NCBI RefSeq assembly: GCF_001455965.1
Contig: NZ_LKKO01000025.1
Coordinates: forward strand, 1 to 64,000
Length of the DNA stretch: 64,000 nt
Reading direction: 5' to 3'
Source: Methylobacterium sp. GXS13
Lineage (GTDB): Bacteria > Pseudomonadota > Alphaproteobacteria > Rhizobiales > Beijerinckiaceae
Position numbers and translations under genes: made by a program. The notes under the pieces are model-generated. The model was not told the origin of the DNA. It saw only the letters and a program-made list of their open reading frames with translations, and ran no database searches. This document shows, in pieces, positions 51,838 to 60,769 of this stretch. The stretch's first letter is position 1; each line of letters opens with the position of its first letter.

Positions 51838-52578
51838 ATGAACCGAGCCACTTCGCCCAACCCTGCGGGCATCGTCGCGCGTCTCGGCAAGAGGGAGATC
51901 GGCCTCATCGCGGCGCTGTTCTGCGTCGCAGCCCTCATCCTCGGCTTCGGCCTCCTTGCCGAGGAAGTCATGGAGGGCGACACGACGGCCTTCGACACCC
52001 GCATCGCCCACGTCTTCCGCCCCGTCGGCGCAACGGACGCGATAGGCCCGGCCTGGCTCCACGAGATGGCCCGTGACGTGACCGCGTTGGGCAGCATGGT
52101 CGTGCTCTGCTTCCTCCTGGCGAGCGTCGTCGGCTACCTGCTCCTGATCCGCAAGCGAGGGGCCGCCCTACTGCTGGTGGGCTCGATCCTCGGGGGAACG
52201 GTCGTCAGCTTCGGGCTGAAGCTGTTCTTCAGCCGGCCCCGTCCGGACATGCCCGACGGCATCCAGGTCTTCACGTCCAGCTTTCCCAGCAGCCATGCCA
52301 TGCTCTCCGCGGTGACCTTCCTGACGCTCGGCGCGCTCATGACGCGCGTCGCCGCGGATGCTCGCCTGAAGGCGTACTTCACGGGATGCGCGGTCTTCCT
52401 GTCGATCGTGGTCGGGCTGAGCCGGGTCTACCTCGGAGTGCATTACGCCACGGACGTGCTCGCGGGTTGGTGCGTGGGTTCGGCTTGGGCGGCCCTGTGT
52501 TGGATCGTGGCCCTTCAGCTCCAGCGCCGTGGCCAAGTCGAGGTGCAGGGCGTCATGGTTGACGATGCTGGGAGTTGA
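51838..52578 (+). CDS. PAP2-family membrane phosphatase
   Basis: The 246-aa integral membrane enzyme has the three acid-phosphatase motifs: KLFFSRPRP, SSFPSSHAML, and SRVYLGVHYATDVLAG. Such enzymes dephosphorylate undecaprenyl-PP or phosphatidic acid in the periplasm. The ATG at 51838 follows an AGGA site; the frame extends back to 51625 without family content. It may be part of the operon with the COG4705 genes and be controlled by the same two-component system. Confidence 0.88.
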   Translation: MNRATSPNPAGIVARLGKREIGLIAALFCVAALILGFGLLAEEVMEGDTTAFDTRIAHVFRPVGATDAIGPAWLHEMARDVTALGSMVVLCFLLASVVGYLLLIRKRGAALLLVGSILGGTVVSFGLKLFFSRPRPDMPDGIQVFTSSFPSSHAMLSAVTFLTLGALMTRVAADARLKAYFTGCAVFLSIVVGLSRVYLGVHYATDVLAGWCVGSAWAALCWIVALQLQRRGQVEVQGVMVDDAGS

Positions 52579-53526
52579 ATGACCGCTTCAGAGCGTCGTG
52601 CTGGGTGGCAGGTCCGCCACGATGGCGATGTCGAACAGCCCGCGCCGGTAGCTGCGCAGCAATCGATTGATAATGGTCGAGGAATGATGCGAGACCGTCG
52701 ACACGATCGTGTCGGCAGGGCAACTCAGCCGGTAGACAGTAGAAGTGTGGTAAGACCTTTGGATGCTGATCCCAAGCGGCATCAGCTGGGGCGCGGACTA
52801 CCGAATGCAAAGATGTAGCAACGCACCACGACAGACCAGAACGTGACCGTGCCTGCAAGCGCAAGGGCGATCAAGTTGTTGAGCCGTTCTAACGGGCCCG
52901 CGCCCTGAGCTTCTGGCCCTTTTTGAGCGCGCCTATTCCGGGCTTTCGGCAGCTACCTTTACGCACTCCTTCAAGCGTATGCCCGCCGCATGGAGCGACC
53001 TGTGAAGATCGCCGGTATTGACGTGCAGAAAGCGCGTGCACGAGAAAAGCTGGAGCTGCGCCCTGAATCGCAAGCGCCCCAAGTGGGGGGCTCGAATTTC
53101 ATGGCGGTTGAAAAAGATCAACCCAATCAGATGGATATCATAGAGGGAAAACATTTGGGAGGTTAATCTGAGATGGCCCCCAAGCCTCTGCTTATGAGCC
53201 ATCTGCGATAATCCGCCCAAAAATTTTCTCTTTCATCTCGGTCGAAGAAACATGGAGCTGTCACTGCATACGCTTGAGCGCGGCCATGTGATAGCCGGCC
53301 GCATCGATCCTTTCGCTGCGCACACCGCTCAGGCGGGGCCATCACGTGATAACCGACCGCGGAGCAATACTGTTGCAGATGCGCTGGAAGGGTTATCAAT
53401 AATGATTCGAAAGAAAATTGACCAACAATCGCCGATCCCCATAGGGTCTTGATCAAATTCTCGGCGTTATCCGGGATTGAGCAACATGGCGCTTCATGGC
53501 GGCCAAATCTCAGGCCTGCGAACGCG
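52579..53526. other. gene-poor, AT-richer region
   Basis: About 950 bases hold no convincing gene. Short frames (52588-52782 minus, 64 aa; 52933-53220 minus; 53163-53456 minus) show no family pattern. A plus-strand stretch at about 53000-53160 reads KIAGIDVQKARAREKLEL, which hints at an IS110-type start but has no further support. It may be decayed mobile DNA. Confidence 0.4.
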
Positions 53527-54114
53527 TCACCGCGGTCGATGCGGGGGCAGTGTCGGACGCTTGTCCCGATGGGCGACGATATCGTTCAGGAAGCCCTGCC
53601 ACTCCGGCGACGGCGGCTGGCAACCGAGCCGATAATCCTCGCGGAATTGCTCGGGCGTACGCCAAACCTCCAAATAGGACGACCCGTCTGCCTTCGCGGG
53701 AAGGTTCCGCTTCCGGCAGACGGAAAGCGCCCTTTCCTGCGCCTCGGGATCGGGCTCGTGCCGCCCCGTGAATCGCACGATGGCGCAGAGCGACAGGGCC
53801 ATCTCGGACGGCAGACCAAGCTCGCGACGCACAGCAAGGGCGGCAGTCGAGCATCGTCTCCCGTACACGCGCAGGTTATGCCTGTTCATCACTCCCCGAC
53901 GGGCTACGGGCCCGATCAGGTCCTCGTCGAATTTTGAAGGCTCGCCCGGGGTCTCCAGTGCGGCTGTCAGTTCCGCCCACGACATCCATCCCCACGCTTG
54001 CGCCATGACCGACCGCGCGGCCTCCATCGAGATGGGATGGCCGGCGGTTTCGAGGTGACGCCGAAGTTCGGACAACTTGCGTCCAGCGTGGAAGATCGAG
54101 GGCGGCCGAAACAT
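53527..54114 (-). CDS. hypothetical protein, 195 aa (paralogue of the gene at 41801)
   Basis: The product starts MFRPPSIFHAGRKLSELRRH and shares with the 41801 protein the AGHPIS/AGHPLS and W-x-SW positions, then FDEDLIG/FDEALAG and WRTPEQFREDYRLGCQPPSPE. The two proteins diverge strongly elsewhere, so this is a distant paralogue. The family is unknown to me. It lies divergent from the winged-helix paralogue at 54512, as 41801 is divergent from the one at 41444, so the arrangement is conserved. Confidence 0.68.
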   Translation of the reverse strand: MFRPPSIFHAGRKLSELRRHLETAGHPISMEAARSVMAQAWGWMSWAELTAALETPGEPSKFDEDLIGPVARRGVMNRHNLRVYGRRCSTAALAVRRELGLPSEMALSLCAIVRFTGRHEPDPEAQERALSVCRKRNLPAKADGSSYLEVWRTPEQFREDYRLGCQPPSPEWQGFLNDIVAHRDKRPTLPPHRPR

Positions 54115-54511
54115 TCGTACTCTCCGTTTCCATGGGTCGCGCCATGGATTCAGGCAGGGGGGCGCCGGTCAAGACGGCGCTTCCGGCAGCTCAAAGCAGG
54201 ACGGCGGCTGAGATGCGGGGAAGGCCAGGTCGTTGGGCATACCTGGCAAGCGACCCTGGAACGACCGGCCCGCCCCCAACGACCTGGGCTTCGTGCCAGT
54301 CGCAGAGCGGGGGCCGTTCCGAAACAGCGAAGCGGTGGCCGAAGATCGCGACCCGCGCTATCATCCCAGCTAACGTCCGCCGCCGGCATGACGTTTGCTG
54401 GACGTCCTGAAGATAGCTGTTGACAACTTTATCGTACGATAAGGCCTTGCGCCTGGCCGCTAGACTAACGTTGCCGCCAGTGTCACGCATGACGGGATGG
54501 AGGAGAAGGCG
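54115..54511. other. divergent intergenic region with palindrome
   Basis: Nearly 400 bases between the two divergent genes. TTGACA at 54420-54425 resembles a -35 box, and TTATCGTACGATAA lies just after it. A GGAGG site precedes the ATG at 54512. I see no gene. Confidence 0.5.
54429..54442. promoter_or_regulatory. 14-bp perfect palindrome, candidate operator
   Basis: TTATCGTACGATAA sits four bases after TTGACA and 70 bases before the winged-helix gene at 54512. An operator overlapping a promoter would fit autoregulation by that protein. Confidence 0.5.
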
Positions 54512-55021
54512 ATGAATGATACGGAAAACGATAGGGAGCACGCAGAGGCTTTCTGGAGGGACGTGGCTCAACGACCGCTCCATGATCTTATCGTCGTGGC
54601 GCACATGGACGGGGCGAAATGGGGTCGCAAGCCCTTCGCGGATTGGCTGCAGACCGTGCCGGGCATCCGGATGCAGACGGTCAAGTCGCCCGTGAAGAAA
54701 GCTGCCGCGGCGAAGAAGAGGGTCGCTAAGAACTCCACTCGCTCCGTCGCACCAACGCAGACCCGGGCCCTTCGCGGTGCCGGCCTTGCGGCTTTCGATG
54801 CCGTCAGGAAGGCGGGTCCGCTGACCTCGCTGCAGCTTCTGGAAGAGCTGCGGAAACCGGACGGCGGTCGCGTGAGCGAACAGCGTGACAACACTTTGCT
54901 GGCGGCGATGCGGCGACTGCGTAACACAGGCCGACTTGCCTACGACGGCACCCACTACACGGTGCCGGAACAGATCAAGCCCGACGCATTCCCCCCCGAG
55001 AAACCGGATTCGACGGGGTAA
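54512..55021 (+). CDS. winged-helix-like protein, 169 aa (paralogue of the gene at 41444)
   Basis: The protein starts MNDTENDREHAEAFWRDVAQ and contains FADWLQTVPGIRMQTVKSPV, then a Lys-rich linker AAAAKKRVAKNS. The C-terminal winged-helix region is ALAAFDAVRKAGPLTSLQLL... QRDNTLLAAMRRLRNTGRLA-YDGTHY. The corresponding region of the 41444 protein aligns well. The ATG at 54512 has GGAGGAGAAGG before it. A DNA-binding role is inferred; the Lys-rich linker would favour contact with DNA. Confidence 0.7.
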   Translation: MNDTENDREHAEAFWRDVAQRPLHDLIVVAHMDGAKWGRKPFADWLQTVPGIRMQTVKSPVKKAAAAKKRVAKNSTRSVAPTQTRALRGAGLAAFDAVRKAGPLTSLQLLEELRKPDGGRVSEQRDNTLLAAMRRLRNTGRLAYDGTHYTVPEQIKPDAFPPEKPDSTG

Positions 55022-55200
55022 TCCGGCCTCCCGGGCCACCCTGCGTGGGACGAAGCCCCCACTAGGCCGGCCCTGGCACCGTGACGGCGTCGATGAAGGC
55101 GTTCCGCGGGCGAAAAAGGTCGATGGACGAGGGTCAACCATCCTGCGGCGGTGACGCCGAAAACCAGACCAAGACACTCTCACCCGTTCCAGGAGCGACC

Positions 55201-55935
55201 ATGCCCAGTACCGCCCGTACCATGCGACGCAACCGACTCTTCGACGACATCACCCTCTTGGCGATCGTCATCCCGGCCGCCAAGAGGGCCCCGGACAGGC
55301 GGTACAGCGAACACCGCCTCGGCGACGGCATGCTCATCACGCGCCGTGTCGATGGGGAGGGGCGGCGCGTGGTCAGATTATTGGTCCAGGGCACGCCCGT
55401 CCTCATGCTTTTCGAGGGCGAATGCGGCAATGCGATCGGCTTCGCCCGCGACGGCCACTGGAACCTGATCGTCAAGGAGCTTGTCCGCCCCTGGGGCGAC
55501 TTCCTCTGTGAGATCGAGACTCCGGGGCTCTCACCCGCCCGCCGCGTCCATTCGACGAGGTCGCCTTATGCCGCGCGTGGCCGGTCGCACACCAGGACGA
55601 TGTCCGGGCCGGAAATCGTCCTTTTCGTCGCCCGATATGTCGCATCGCTCGGGGATGAGGATCCGGTCGACGGGAACGTCATGGACTTCGTGAACGAATC
55701 CGAGGGGTTCCACCTGAAGATCGTCCGTACGGCGCAGGATATCATCCTCCTGGCCGACGGAACCGGCCGCACACAGCTCGTGGGCGTGCTGCGGCGGCAC
55801 GATCTCGACCGCCCGGCCGAGATCCGTCACCGCCTCGCCTCCCCCTGGTTGACCGAGACGATGATCTTTCTCCGGGCCGATGCGGAGAGCATCGATCCCG
55901 CGGATCTCGTCGCCTTCGCCAGGGCCGGCACCTAG
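55201..55935 (+). CDS. hypothetical protein, 244 aa
   Basis: AGGAG lies just before the ATG at 55201 (MPSTARTMRRNRLFDDITLL). The product has LGDGMLITRRVDGEGRRVVR, GHWNLIVKELVRPWGDFLCE, and DIILLADGTGRTQLVGVLRR. The composition is that of a soluble folded protein, but I recognise no domain. The frame extends back to 55081, without support. It ends just before the IS91 region. Confidence 0.55.
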   Translation: MPSTARTMRRNRLFDDITLLAIVIPAAKRAPDRRYSEHRLGDGMLITRRVDGEGRRVVRLLVQGTPVLMLFEGECGNAIGFARDGHWNLIVKELVRPWGDFLCEIETPGLSPARRVHSTRSPYAARGRSHTRTMSGPEIVLFVARYVASLGDEDPVDGNVMDFVNESEGFHLKIVRTAQDIILLADGTGRTQLVGVLRRHDLDRPAEIRHRLASPWLTETMIFLRADAESIDPADLVAFARAGT

Positions 55936-56118
55936 TGGTCGAAATCTGACGGTTGGTACCCACCGCGCGGGGCTGCTTTCGACCCATGCACGAACCCGCT
56001 TCGCGGGATGGGCCCTTCGGGGAGGTTGAGTGCGGGCGCCGAGCGTCGATGAACAGTTGAGCGGGTCCGGGCCGGGCTCCCAGCATGATGGATCACCGTC
56101 ATCTTGGAGCAGGCCCCG

Positions 56119-57033
56119 ATGTCCCAGCCGACCCTCACGTCCCCCTGTTCATCCGTTAGCCCGCTGCGCCAGCGCATGCTCGACGACATGCGCCTGCGCG
56201 GCCTGCGGCAGGAGACCCAGCGCGACTACATCCGCTGCGTCCGAAGCTTCGCCGCCTTCCTCGAACGCTCGCCCGACAGCGCGACGCCCGAGGACATCCG
56301 CCGCTTCCAGGTCCATCAGGCCGAGACTGGCGTCCAGCCGCCCACCGTCAACGGATCCGTGTCGGCGCTGCGCTTCCTCTTCACCGTCACCCTCGACCGG
56401 CCGGACCTGTCGCGTCGCTTCGTCCTGGTGCGCCAGCCCCGCAAGCTCCCGGACGTGCTCAGCGTCGCGGAGGTCGGCCGGCTGCTCGAAGCGACGCCGG
56501 GGCTGAAGTACAAGGCGGCGCTCGGCACCGCCTACGGCGCGGGCCTGCGCGTCTCGGAGGTGGCCGCCCTCAAGGTCGACGACATCGACAGCACCCGCAT
56601 GCTGATCCGGGTCGAGCAGGGCAAGGGCCGCAAGGACCGCAACGCCATGCTGTCTCCGCAGTTGCTGGGGCTGCTCCGGCTGGGGTGGCGCGATGGCCGG
56701 CGCCGCGGCGTGATGCTGCCGCACGGGTGGCTGTTCCCGGGCCGGAGCCCCGTCGAGCCGATCTCGACCCGCCAGATCAACAGCGCCGTGCACGAGGCCG
56801 CCGACGCCGCCGGCCTGCGCAAGCTGGTGACGCCCCATACCCTGCGCCACAGCTTCGCCACCCACCTGCTCGAACAGGACGTCGACATCCGCGTCATCCA
56901 GGTGCTGCTCGGACACGCCAAGCTCGACGCCACCGCGCTCTACGCCCGGGTCGCGACCAAGACGATCCGCGCCGTCACCGGGCCGCCGGAGCGCCTCGCG
57001 CTGCTGATGGAAGGACAGAGCACAACCGGCTGA
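56119..57033 (+). CDS. tyrosine recombinase associated with an IS91-type element
   Basis: The 304-aa protein has an N-terminal SAM-like domain (LRQRMLDDMRLRGLRQETQRDYIR) and a catalytic domain with Arg in YGAGLRVSEVAALKVDD, TPHTLRHSFATHLLEQD (His-x-x-Arg), and the nucleophile Tyr in LLGHAKLDATALYARV. The ATG at 56119 is preceded by an AGGCCCC segment; a longer start at 56104 uses TTG. Recombinases of this type accompany IS91-family transposases in several elements. The stop is followed directly by the transposase frame. Confidence 0.85.
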   Translation: MSQPTLTSPCSSVSPLRQRMLDDMRLRGLRQETQRDYIRCVRSFAAFLERSPDSATPEDIRRFQVHQAETGVQPPTVNGSVSALRFLFTVTLDRPDLSRRFVLVRQPRKLPDVLSVAEVGRLLEATPGLKYKAALGTAYGAGLRVSEVAALKVDDIDSTRMLIRVEQGKGRKDRNAMLSPQLLGLLRLGWRDGRRRGVMLPHGWLFPGRSPVEPISTRQINSAVHEAADAAGLRKLVTPHTLRHSFATHLLEQDVDIRVIQVLLGHAKLDATALYARVATKTIRAVTGPPERLALLMEGQSTTG

Positions 57034-58231
57034 CTCGGCGTTCGACCCGCGCTGGAGGTCGCCGACGTCTTCCGCGCTGCCGGGCCGGCCTACCGGGCGA
57101 CCCAGGCCGGGCACCTGAGCCTGCCCCAGCTCAAGGTGATGGCGGCCATCGAGCGGTGCCGCACCGCCTCCCTCGGTGGTCATGTCGAGGGCTGCGGCGA
57201 CTGCGGCCACACGCGCATCGCCTACAACTCCTGCCGCAACCGGCACTGCCCCAAATGCCAAAGGGCGGCCGCTCGCGCGTGGCTGGCCGCGCGTGAGGCC
57301 GACCTGCTGCCGGTGGGCTACTTCCACGTCGTCTTCACGCTCCCGGCCCAGGTCGCCGACATCGCCCTGCAGAACAAGGTCGCCGTCTACGACCTGCTGT
57401 TCCGGGCCGCCTCCGAGACGATGCTGACCATCGCCGCCGACCCGAAGCACCTCGGCGCGAAGATCGGGCTGACCGCGGTGCTCCACACCTGGGGCTCGGC
57501 GCTGACGCATCATCCCCACCTGCACACGATCGTGCCGGGCGGCGGCCTCTCGCGCGACCGCGCGGTGGGTGTCATCGCGCCCCGCCTTCCTCCTGCCGGT
57601 GCGGGTGCTGGCCAAGCTGTTCCGCCGCCTCTTCCTGGCGGGGCTGATCGCCCTGCACGACGCTGGACGGCTCGACTTCTTCGGCAGTCTGGCGCCGTTG
57701 ACCGACCGCCGCGCCTTCCGGCGCTACCTCGCACCGATCCAGACGACGCGCTGGGTCGTCTACGCCAAACCGCCCTTCGCTGGTCCCGCGGCGGTGCTGG
57801 CCTACCTGTCGCGCTACACCCACCGCGTGGCGATCTCGAATGGCCGGCTGGTGGCGTTCGACGGGACCGGCGTCACCTTCCGCATCAAAGACTACCGTCG
57901 CGACGGGCCTGAGCGCTACGGGACCCTGACGCTGAGCACGCACGAGTTCATCCGGCGCGTCCTGCTCCACGTCCTGCCCAAGGGCTTCCACCGCATCCGG
58001 CACTATGGCCTGCTCGCCAGCGCTGGCCGCAAGGCCAACCTCGCCCGCGCCAGGGACCTGCTCGCCGTCCCGCCACCGACCGAGACTGAGGCGGCGGAGC
58101 GATCGTCGGCGTGGCGCCCGGCGTGCCCGTGCTGCGGCGGGCGCATGATCATCATCGCGGCCATCCCGAGCCCGGCTCAGCCGCGCGCCCCCCCCACCGC
58201 GCCGCGCTCCTCCGCGATGAGGGCGTCGTGA
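57034..58231 (+). pseudogene. IS91-family transposase with frameshift
   Basis: The first part (57034 to about 57570) contains the zinc-binding region CGDCGHTRIAYNSCRNRHCPKC and the HUH motif HPHLHTIVPGGGLS. The second part, in the +1 frame from about 57569, reads SRPAFLLPVRVLAKLFRRLF and holds the catalytic Tyr region LSRYTHRVAISNGR. The break is near 57565, where two bases appear to be missing relative to the expected RWVSSRPAF. So the protein cannot be made intact. No ATG is available at the start; GTG 57136 or an alternative start would apply. Confidence 0.8.
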
Positions 58232-58699
58232 CCCGGCCTGATCCAGTCCAGCCCCGCGTCGAAGCTGCGTCGCTTCGGCCAGCGAGCCGCCGCGTGCCGA
58301 CCCCGGCCGTGGCCATCGCCATCGTGCCGATCGTCGCTCCTCCGGCCCGCCGCCGCTGCGCCACGCCCCCGCAGGCGCGTCGAAACCCGTGTGTTGGCCG
58401 CCCCACCCCGCCCGCCAGGGGCAGCTCCACCCCCCCGCCTGACCCCGCGCTCAGTCCGCAGATCTTCGAATCCCCATAGGCGGTGCGCTCACACCATCGC
58501 GGGTTCGTGCTTGGGCGGTTTGCGGACGCCGGCCCTCAGCCCAGCCGCATGACCTGCGCCGGCCAGCATCCGAAAACCTTCACCTACTCGGTCATAGAAG
58601 CGAGCCAATGGCGGCCTTGAAAGCAGACGTTGCAGCCGGACGCGCGCTGCGAACGCATGCTCTCGGATTCCCGCTTCCCGCGCTCGTGAGGCCGCCCGT
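58232..58699. other. gene-free region, probable right end of the IS91 element
   Basis: About 470 bases hold no convincing gene. Short frames on both strands are Pro/Arg-rich and look accidental. The IS91 right end probably falls here. Confidence 0.4.
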
Positions 58700-60136
58700 T
58701 CAATCCACAGTCTGCATCTGGACGACGCCGCCGAGTTCACCGGGCTTTCCCGAGACCACCACGAGGTAGCGCCGGCTCGCGCCGGCATCCGTGCGGGTGA
58801 TCTGGCGGATCGGGCCGATCGCGTTGACGATGGCCGCGCCGGCCGGGTTGGTCATGAAGGCGGCGAGCGGCTCCAGGCCGGTCGCGCCCTTCGAGTCGGC
58901 GGCCAGCGCCAGCACGAACGGCATCTTCGAGGGCAGTCCCGTTACCGCGGCCTGCAGCGTCTGCAACACGCCCTGGTCGAACAGGGTTACCTGCGTCGCC
59001 GGCTTGCCATCGGTACCCGCGAGCGTCAGCGCGCTGGTCTTGTCGGCTGCGCCCAGCGCTTGGAGGTTCTGCTTTCCGTCCCCCTCCGGCACGGCGTTCG
59101 GGACGTAGGCGACGCCCTGCGGACCCTGGCCGATCGGCACCTCGGCGATCACCGTGTTCGACGCGGTGTCGATCACCGCGGCCTTGTCGGCGTTCTCCAG
59201 GCCGACATAGACCCGGCTGCCGTCGCCCGAGGGCCAGAGCCCGTGCGGCAGGGCGCCGGTCGGGATCGTTGCGAGCTGGGAGAAATCGTCGGTGCGGAAC
59301 ACCTTGACCTGGTTCAGGCCGCCAATCGTCACATAGGCGAACTGGCCGGCCTTGGTCGAGACGATGTTGACGTGGTTGGTAATCGGCCCGGTCTCGATCG
59401 TCTTCAGCGGCGCGAATGGCGGACGCGCCGAAAACACCTGGGTCCGGCCGACATCCTTGAGGGTGAACCACACCTGCTTGCCGTCCGGCGTGGCGGCGAT
59501 GTCGGGGCAGAACGGGCTCTCCTGCTTCACGCGGCCGACGATGGCGTGGGTCTTGATGTCGATGACGACGGTCTCGGGGCTGAAGCTGGAGCAGACGTAA
59601 CCGTAGGTGCCGTCCGGCGAGAAGATCGTCATGCCCGGCCCGTTCGGTACGGTGATCCGGCGGGTCTCCATGGCGGTCGCGGCATCGAGCACGGCGATAT
59701 AGTCCTCGCCGCGCACGCTCACCCAGACCTCTCGGCCGTCCGGCGTGAAGAAGGCTTCGTGCGGCGAGCGGCCGACATAGGCGGTGTGGCGGACCGCGTT
59801 GGTCGCCGTGTCGATGAAGCTCACGGAGTTCGAACCGATCGAGACCGCGAGCAGGGTCCTGTGGTCCGGCGAGAAGCCCATGCCGTGAACCAGAAGCTGC
59901 CCGCGATAGAGCGGGCTCAGGTTTATCGGCGTCGGGTCGCCGAGCCGGATCACCCCGAGCAGGGTGTTGGCGGCGGGATCGACCACAGAGACCGTATTGG
60001 AGAACTGATCGGAGGTGTAGAACCGGTCTTTGCTGCTGATGGGCACGTCGGGCGCCGAGGCGGGGCCCGGAGCCTGCCCGGCGAAGGCCGAGCCGGAGAG
60101 CAGCACAAGGGCGAGAACGGTCAGGGCGGTCTTCAT
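58700..60136 (-). CDS. secreted YncE-like beta-propeller protein
   Basis: The 478-aa product has a signal peptide (MKTALTVLALVLLSGSAFAG) and then YVTN-type repeats: NTVSVVDPAANTLLGVIRLG, DYIAVLDAATAMETRRITVP, AAVIDTASNTVIAEVPIG. It should be periplasmic. Relatives are found near metal- or stress-response genes and in quinohemoprotein-linked clusters. Its start overlaps the stop of the upstream DUF305 gene by ATGA, so the two are translated together. Confidence 0.82.
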   Translation of the reverse strand: MKTALTVLALVLLSGSAFAGQAPGPASAPDVPISSKDRFYTSDQFSNTVSVVDPAANTLLGVIRLGDPTPINLSPLYRGQLLVHGMGFSPDHRTLLAVSIGSNSVSFIDTATNAVRHTAYVGRSPHEAFFTPDGREVWVSVRGEDYIAVLDAATAMETRRITVPNGPGMTIFSPDGTYGYVCSSFSPETVVIDIKTHAIVGRVKQESPFCPDIAATPDGKQVWFTLKDVGRTQVFSARPPFAPLKTIETGPITNHVNIVSTKAGQFAYVTIGGLNQVKVFRTDDFSQLATIPTGALPHGLWPSGDGSRVYVGLENADKAAVIDTASNTVIAEVPIGQGPQGVAYVPNAVPEGDGKQNLQALGAADKTSALTLAGTDGKPATQVTLFDQGVLQTLQAAVTGLPSKMPFVLALAADSKGATGLEPLAAFMTNPAGAAIVNAIGPIRQITRTDAGASRRYLVVVSGKPGELGGVVQMQTVD

Positions 60137-60588
60137 CGGCGGTGCTCCGAAGGCATCTCGGCGGCAGGTGCCGCGCCATGGTGGTGAACGGGAGGGGCGC
60201 CGGCGGACCGACCCGGCATCGCGGGGCGATCGGCGAGCGCGCGGCGCATCACATCGATCTCCTGGCCCTGCTCGACGACGATCCCCTGCGCGAGGCGGCG
60301 CAGGACCGGATCCTTGCCGTGGAGCAGCTCTGCCTTCGCCATCGCGATCGCGCCTTCGTGGTGCGGGATCATCATCGCGGCGAAGTCGCGGTCGGGGTCG
60401 CCCGAGGGCGGGACCATCATGTCGGCATGCATCTGCGCCATCGACTGCGCCATCATCGCGTCGAAGGACGCGGACGGAGCTGCCGCTGGCTCGGTGGCGG
60501 CCAAGGTCGGGCGCATCATCATCCGGCCGCCGACGAGGCCGCTCGCCATCAGCGCCGCCGTCACGGCAAATCCCAGTGCTCCGCGCAT
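60133..60588 (-). CDS. DUF305 (CopM-like) protein, exported
   Basis: The 151-aa protein starts MRGALGFAVTAALMASGLVGG, a signal or anchor, and contains the DUF305 signature MMIPHHEGAIAMAKAELLHG and a ferritin-like Met/His pattern AQSMAQMHADMMV. DUF305 members include copper-binding CopM. The tail is Pro/His-rich (HHHGAAPAAEMPSEHRR). It overlaps the YncE-like gene downstream and is divergent from the 60770 gene. Confidence 0.88.
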   Translation of the reverse strand: MRGALGFAVTAALMASGLVGGRMMMRPTLAATEPAAAPSASFDAMMAQSMAQMHADMMVPPSGDPDRDFAAMMIPHHEGAIAMAKAELLHGKDPVLRRLAQGIVVEQGQEIDVMRRALADRPAMPGRSAGAPPVHHHGAAPAAEMPSEHRR

Positions 60589-60615
60589 GCGGCTTCCTTT
60601 TGATCCGGTGTCGAT

Positions 60616-60734
60616 GGGAAGGATGCCTGGGGCGCGGCTTTATTCCGCGGATGTGGCTGAGAGCCCGTTCACGCCTTCGTGATCTGTCGTCGAGAAGACG
60701 CGTGGAATAGAGGCGCCTCTTCGGCATCCCTCCC
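60616..60734. promoter_or_regulatory. mirrored GGCATCC(C/T)TCCC boxes in the divergent promoter region
   Basis: On the plus strand GGCATCCCTCCC (60723-60734) lies 35 bases before the ATG at 60770. On the minus strand GGCATCCTTCCC (60627-60616) lies 27 bases before the start at 60588. The mirrored placement in a divergent region suggests a common regulator or ECF sigma -35 elements. Confidence 0.35.
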
Positions 60735-60769
60735 GATGCGGTCATGCTCGACCGCGGGAGACCTCACCC

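Larger units (their letters stand above)
55936..58480 (+). mobile_element. IS91-type element with a tyrosine recombinase gene (decayed)
   Basis: The region holds a tyrosine recombinase gene and an IS91-type HUH transposase pseudogene in the same frame, separated by one stop codon. The ends are estimated: IS91 elements lack inverted repeats, so I bounded it at the flanking genes. A GCTTCGCGGGAT hairpin region near 56000 may be part of its left end. Confidence 0.65.

Noticed and set aside
53000..53160. KIAGIDVQK segment suggesting an IS110-family transposase
   Set aside because: Only about 10 residues match the pattern, no DEDD catalytic residues follow, and the frame is short.
54191..55183. 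330-aa minus-strand frame opposite the winged-helix gene
   Set aside because: The plus-strand gene has a ribosome-binding site and a paralogue. The minus frame has neither.
58737..60179. 480-aa minus-strand frame overlapping the YncE-like gene
   Set aside because: It is a shifted-frame shadow with Arg/Ala-rich sequence; the YncE-like frame has a signal peptide and repeats.
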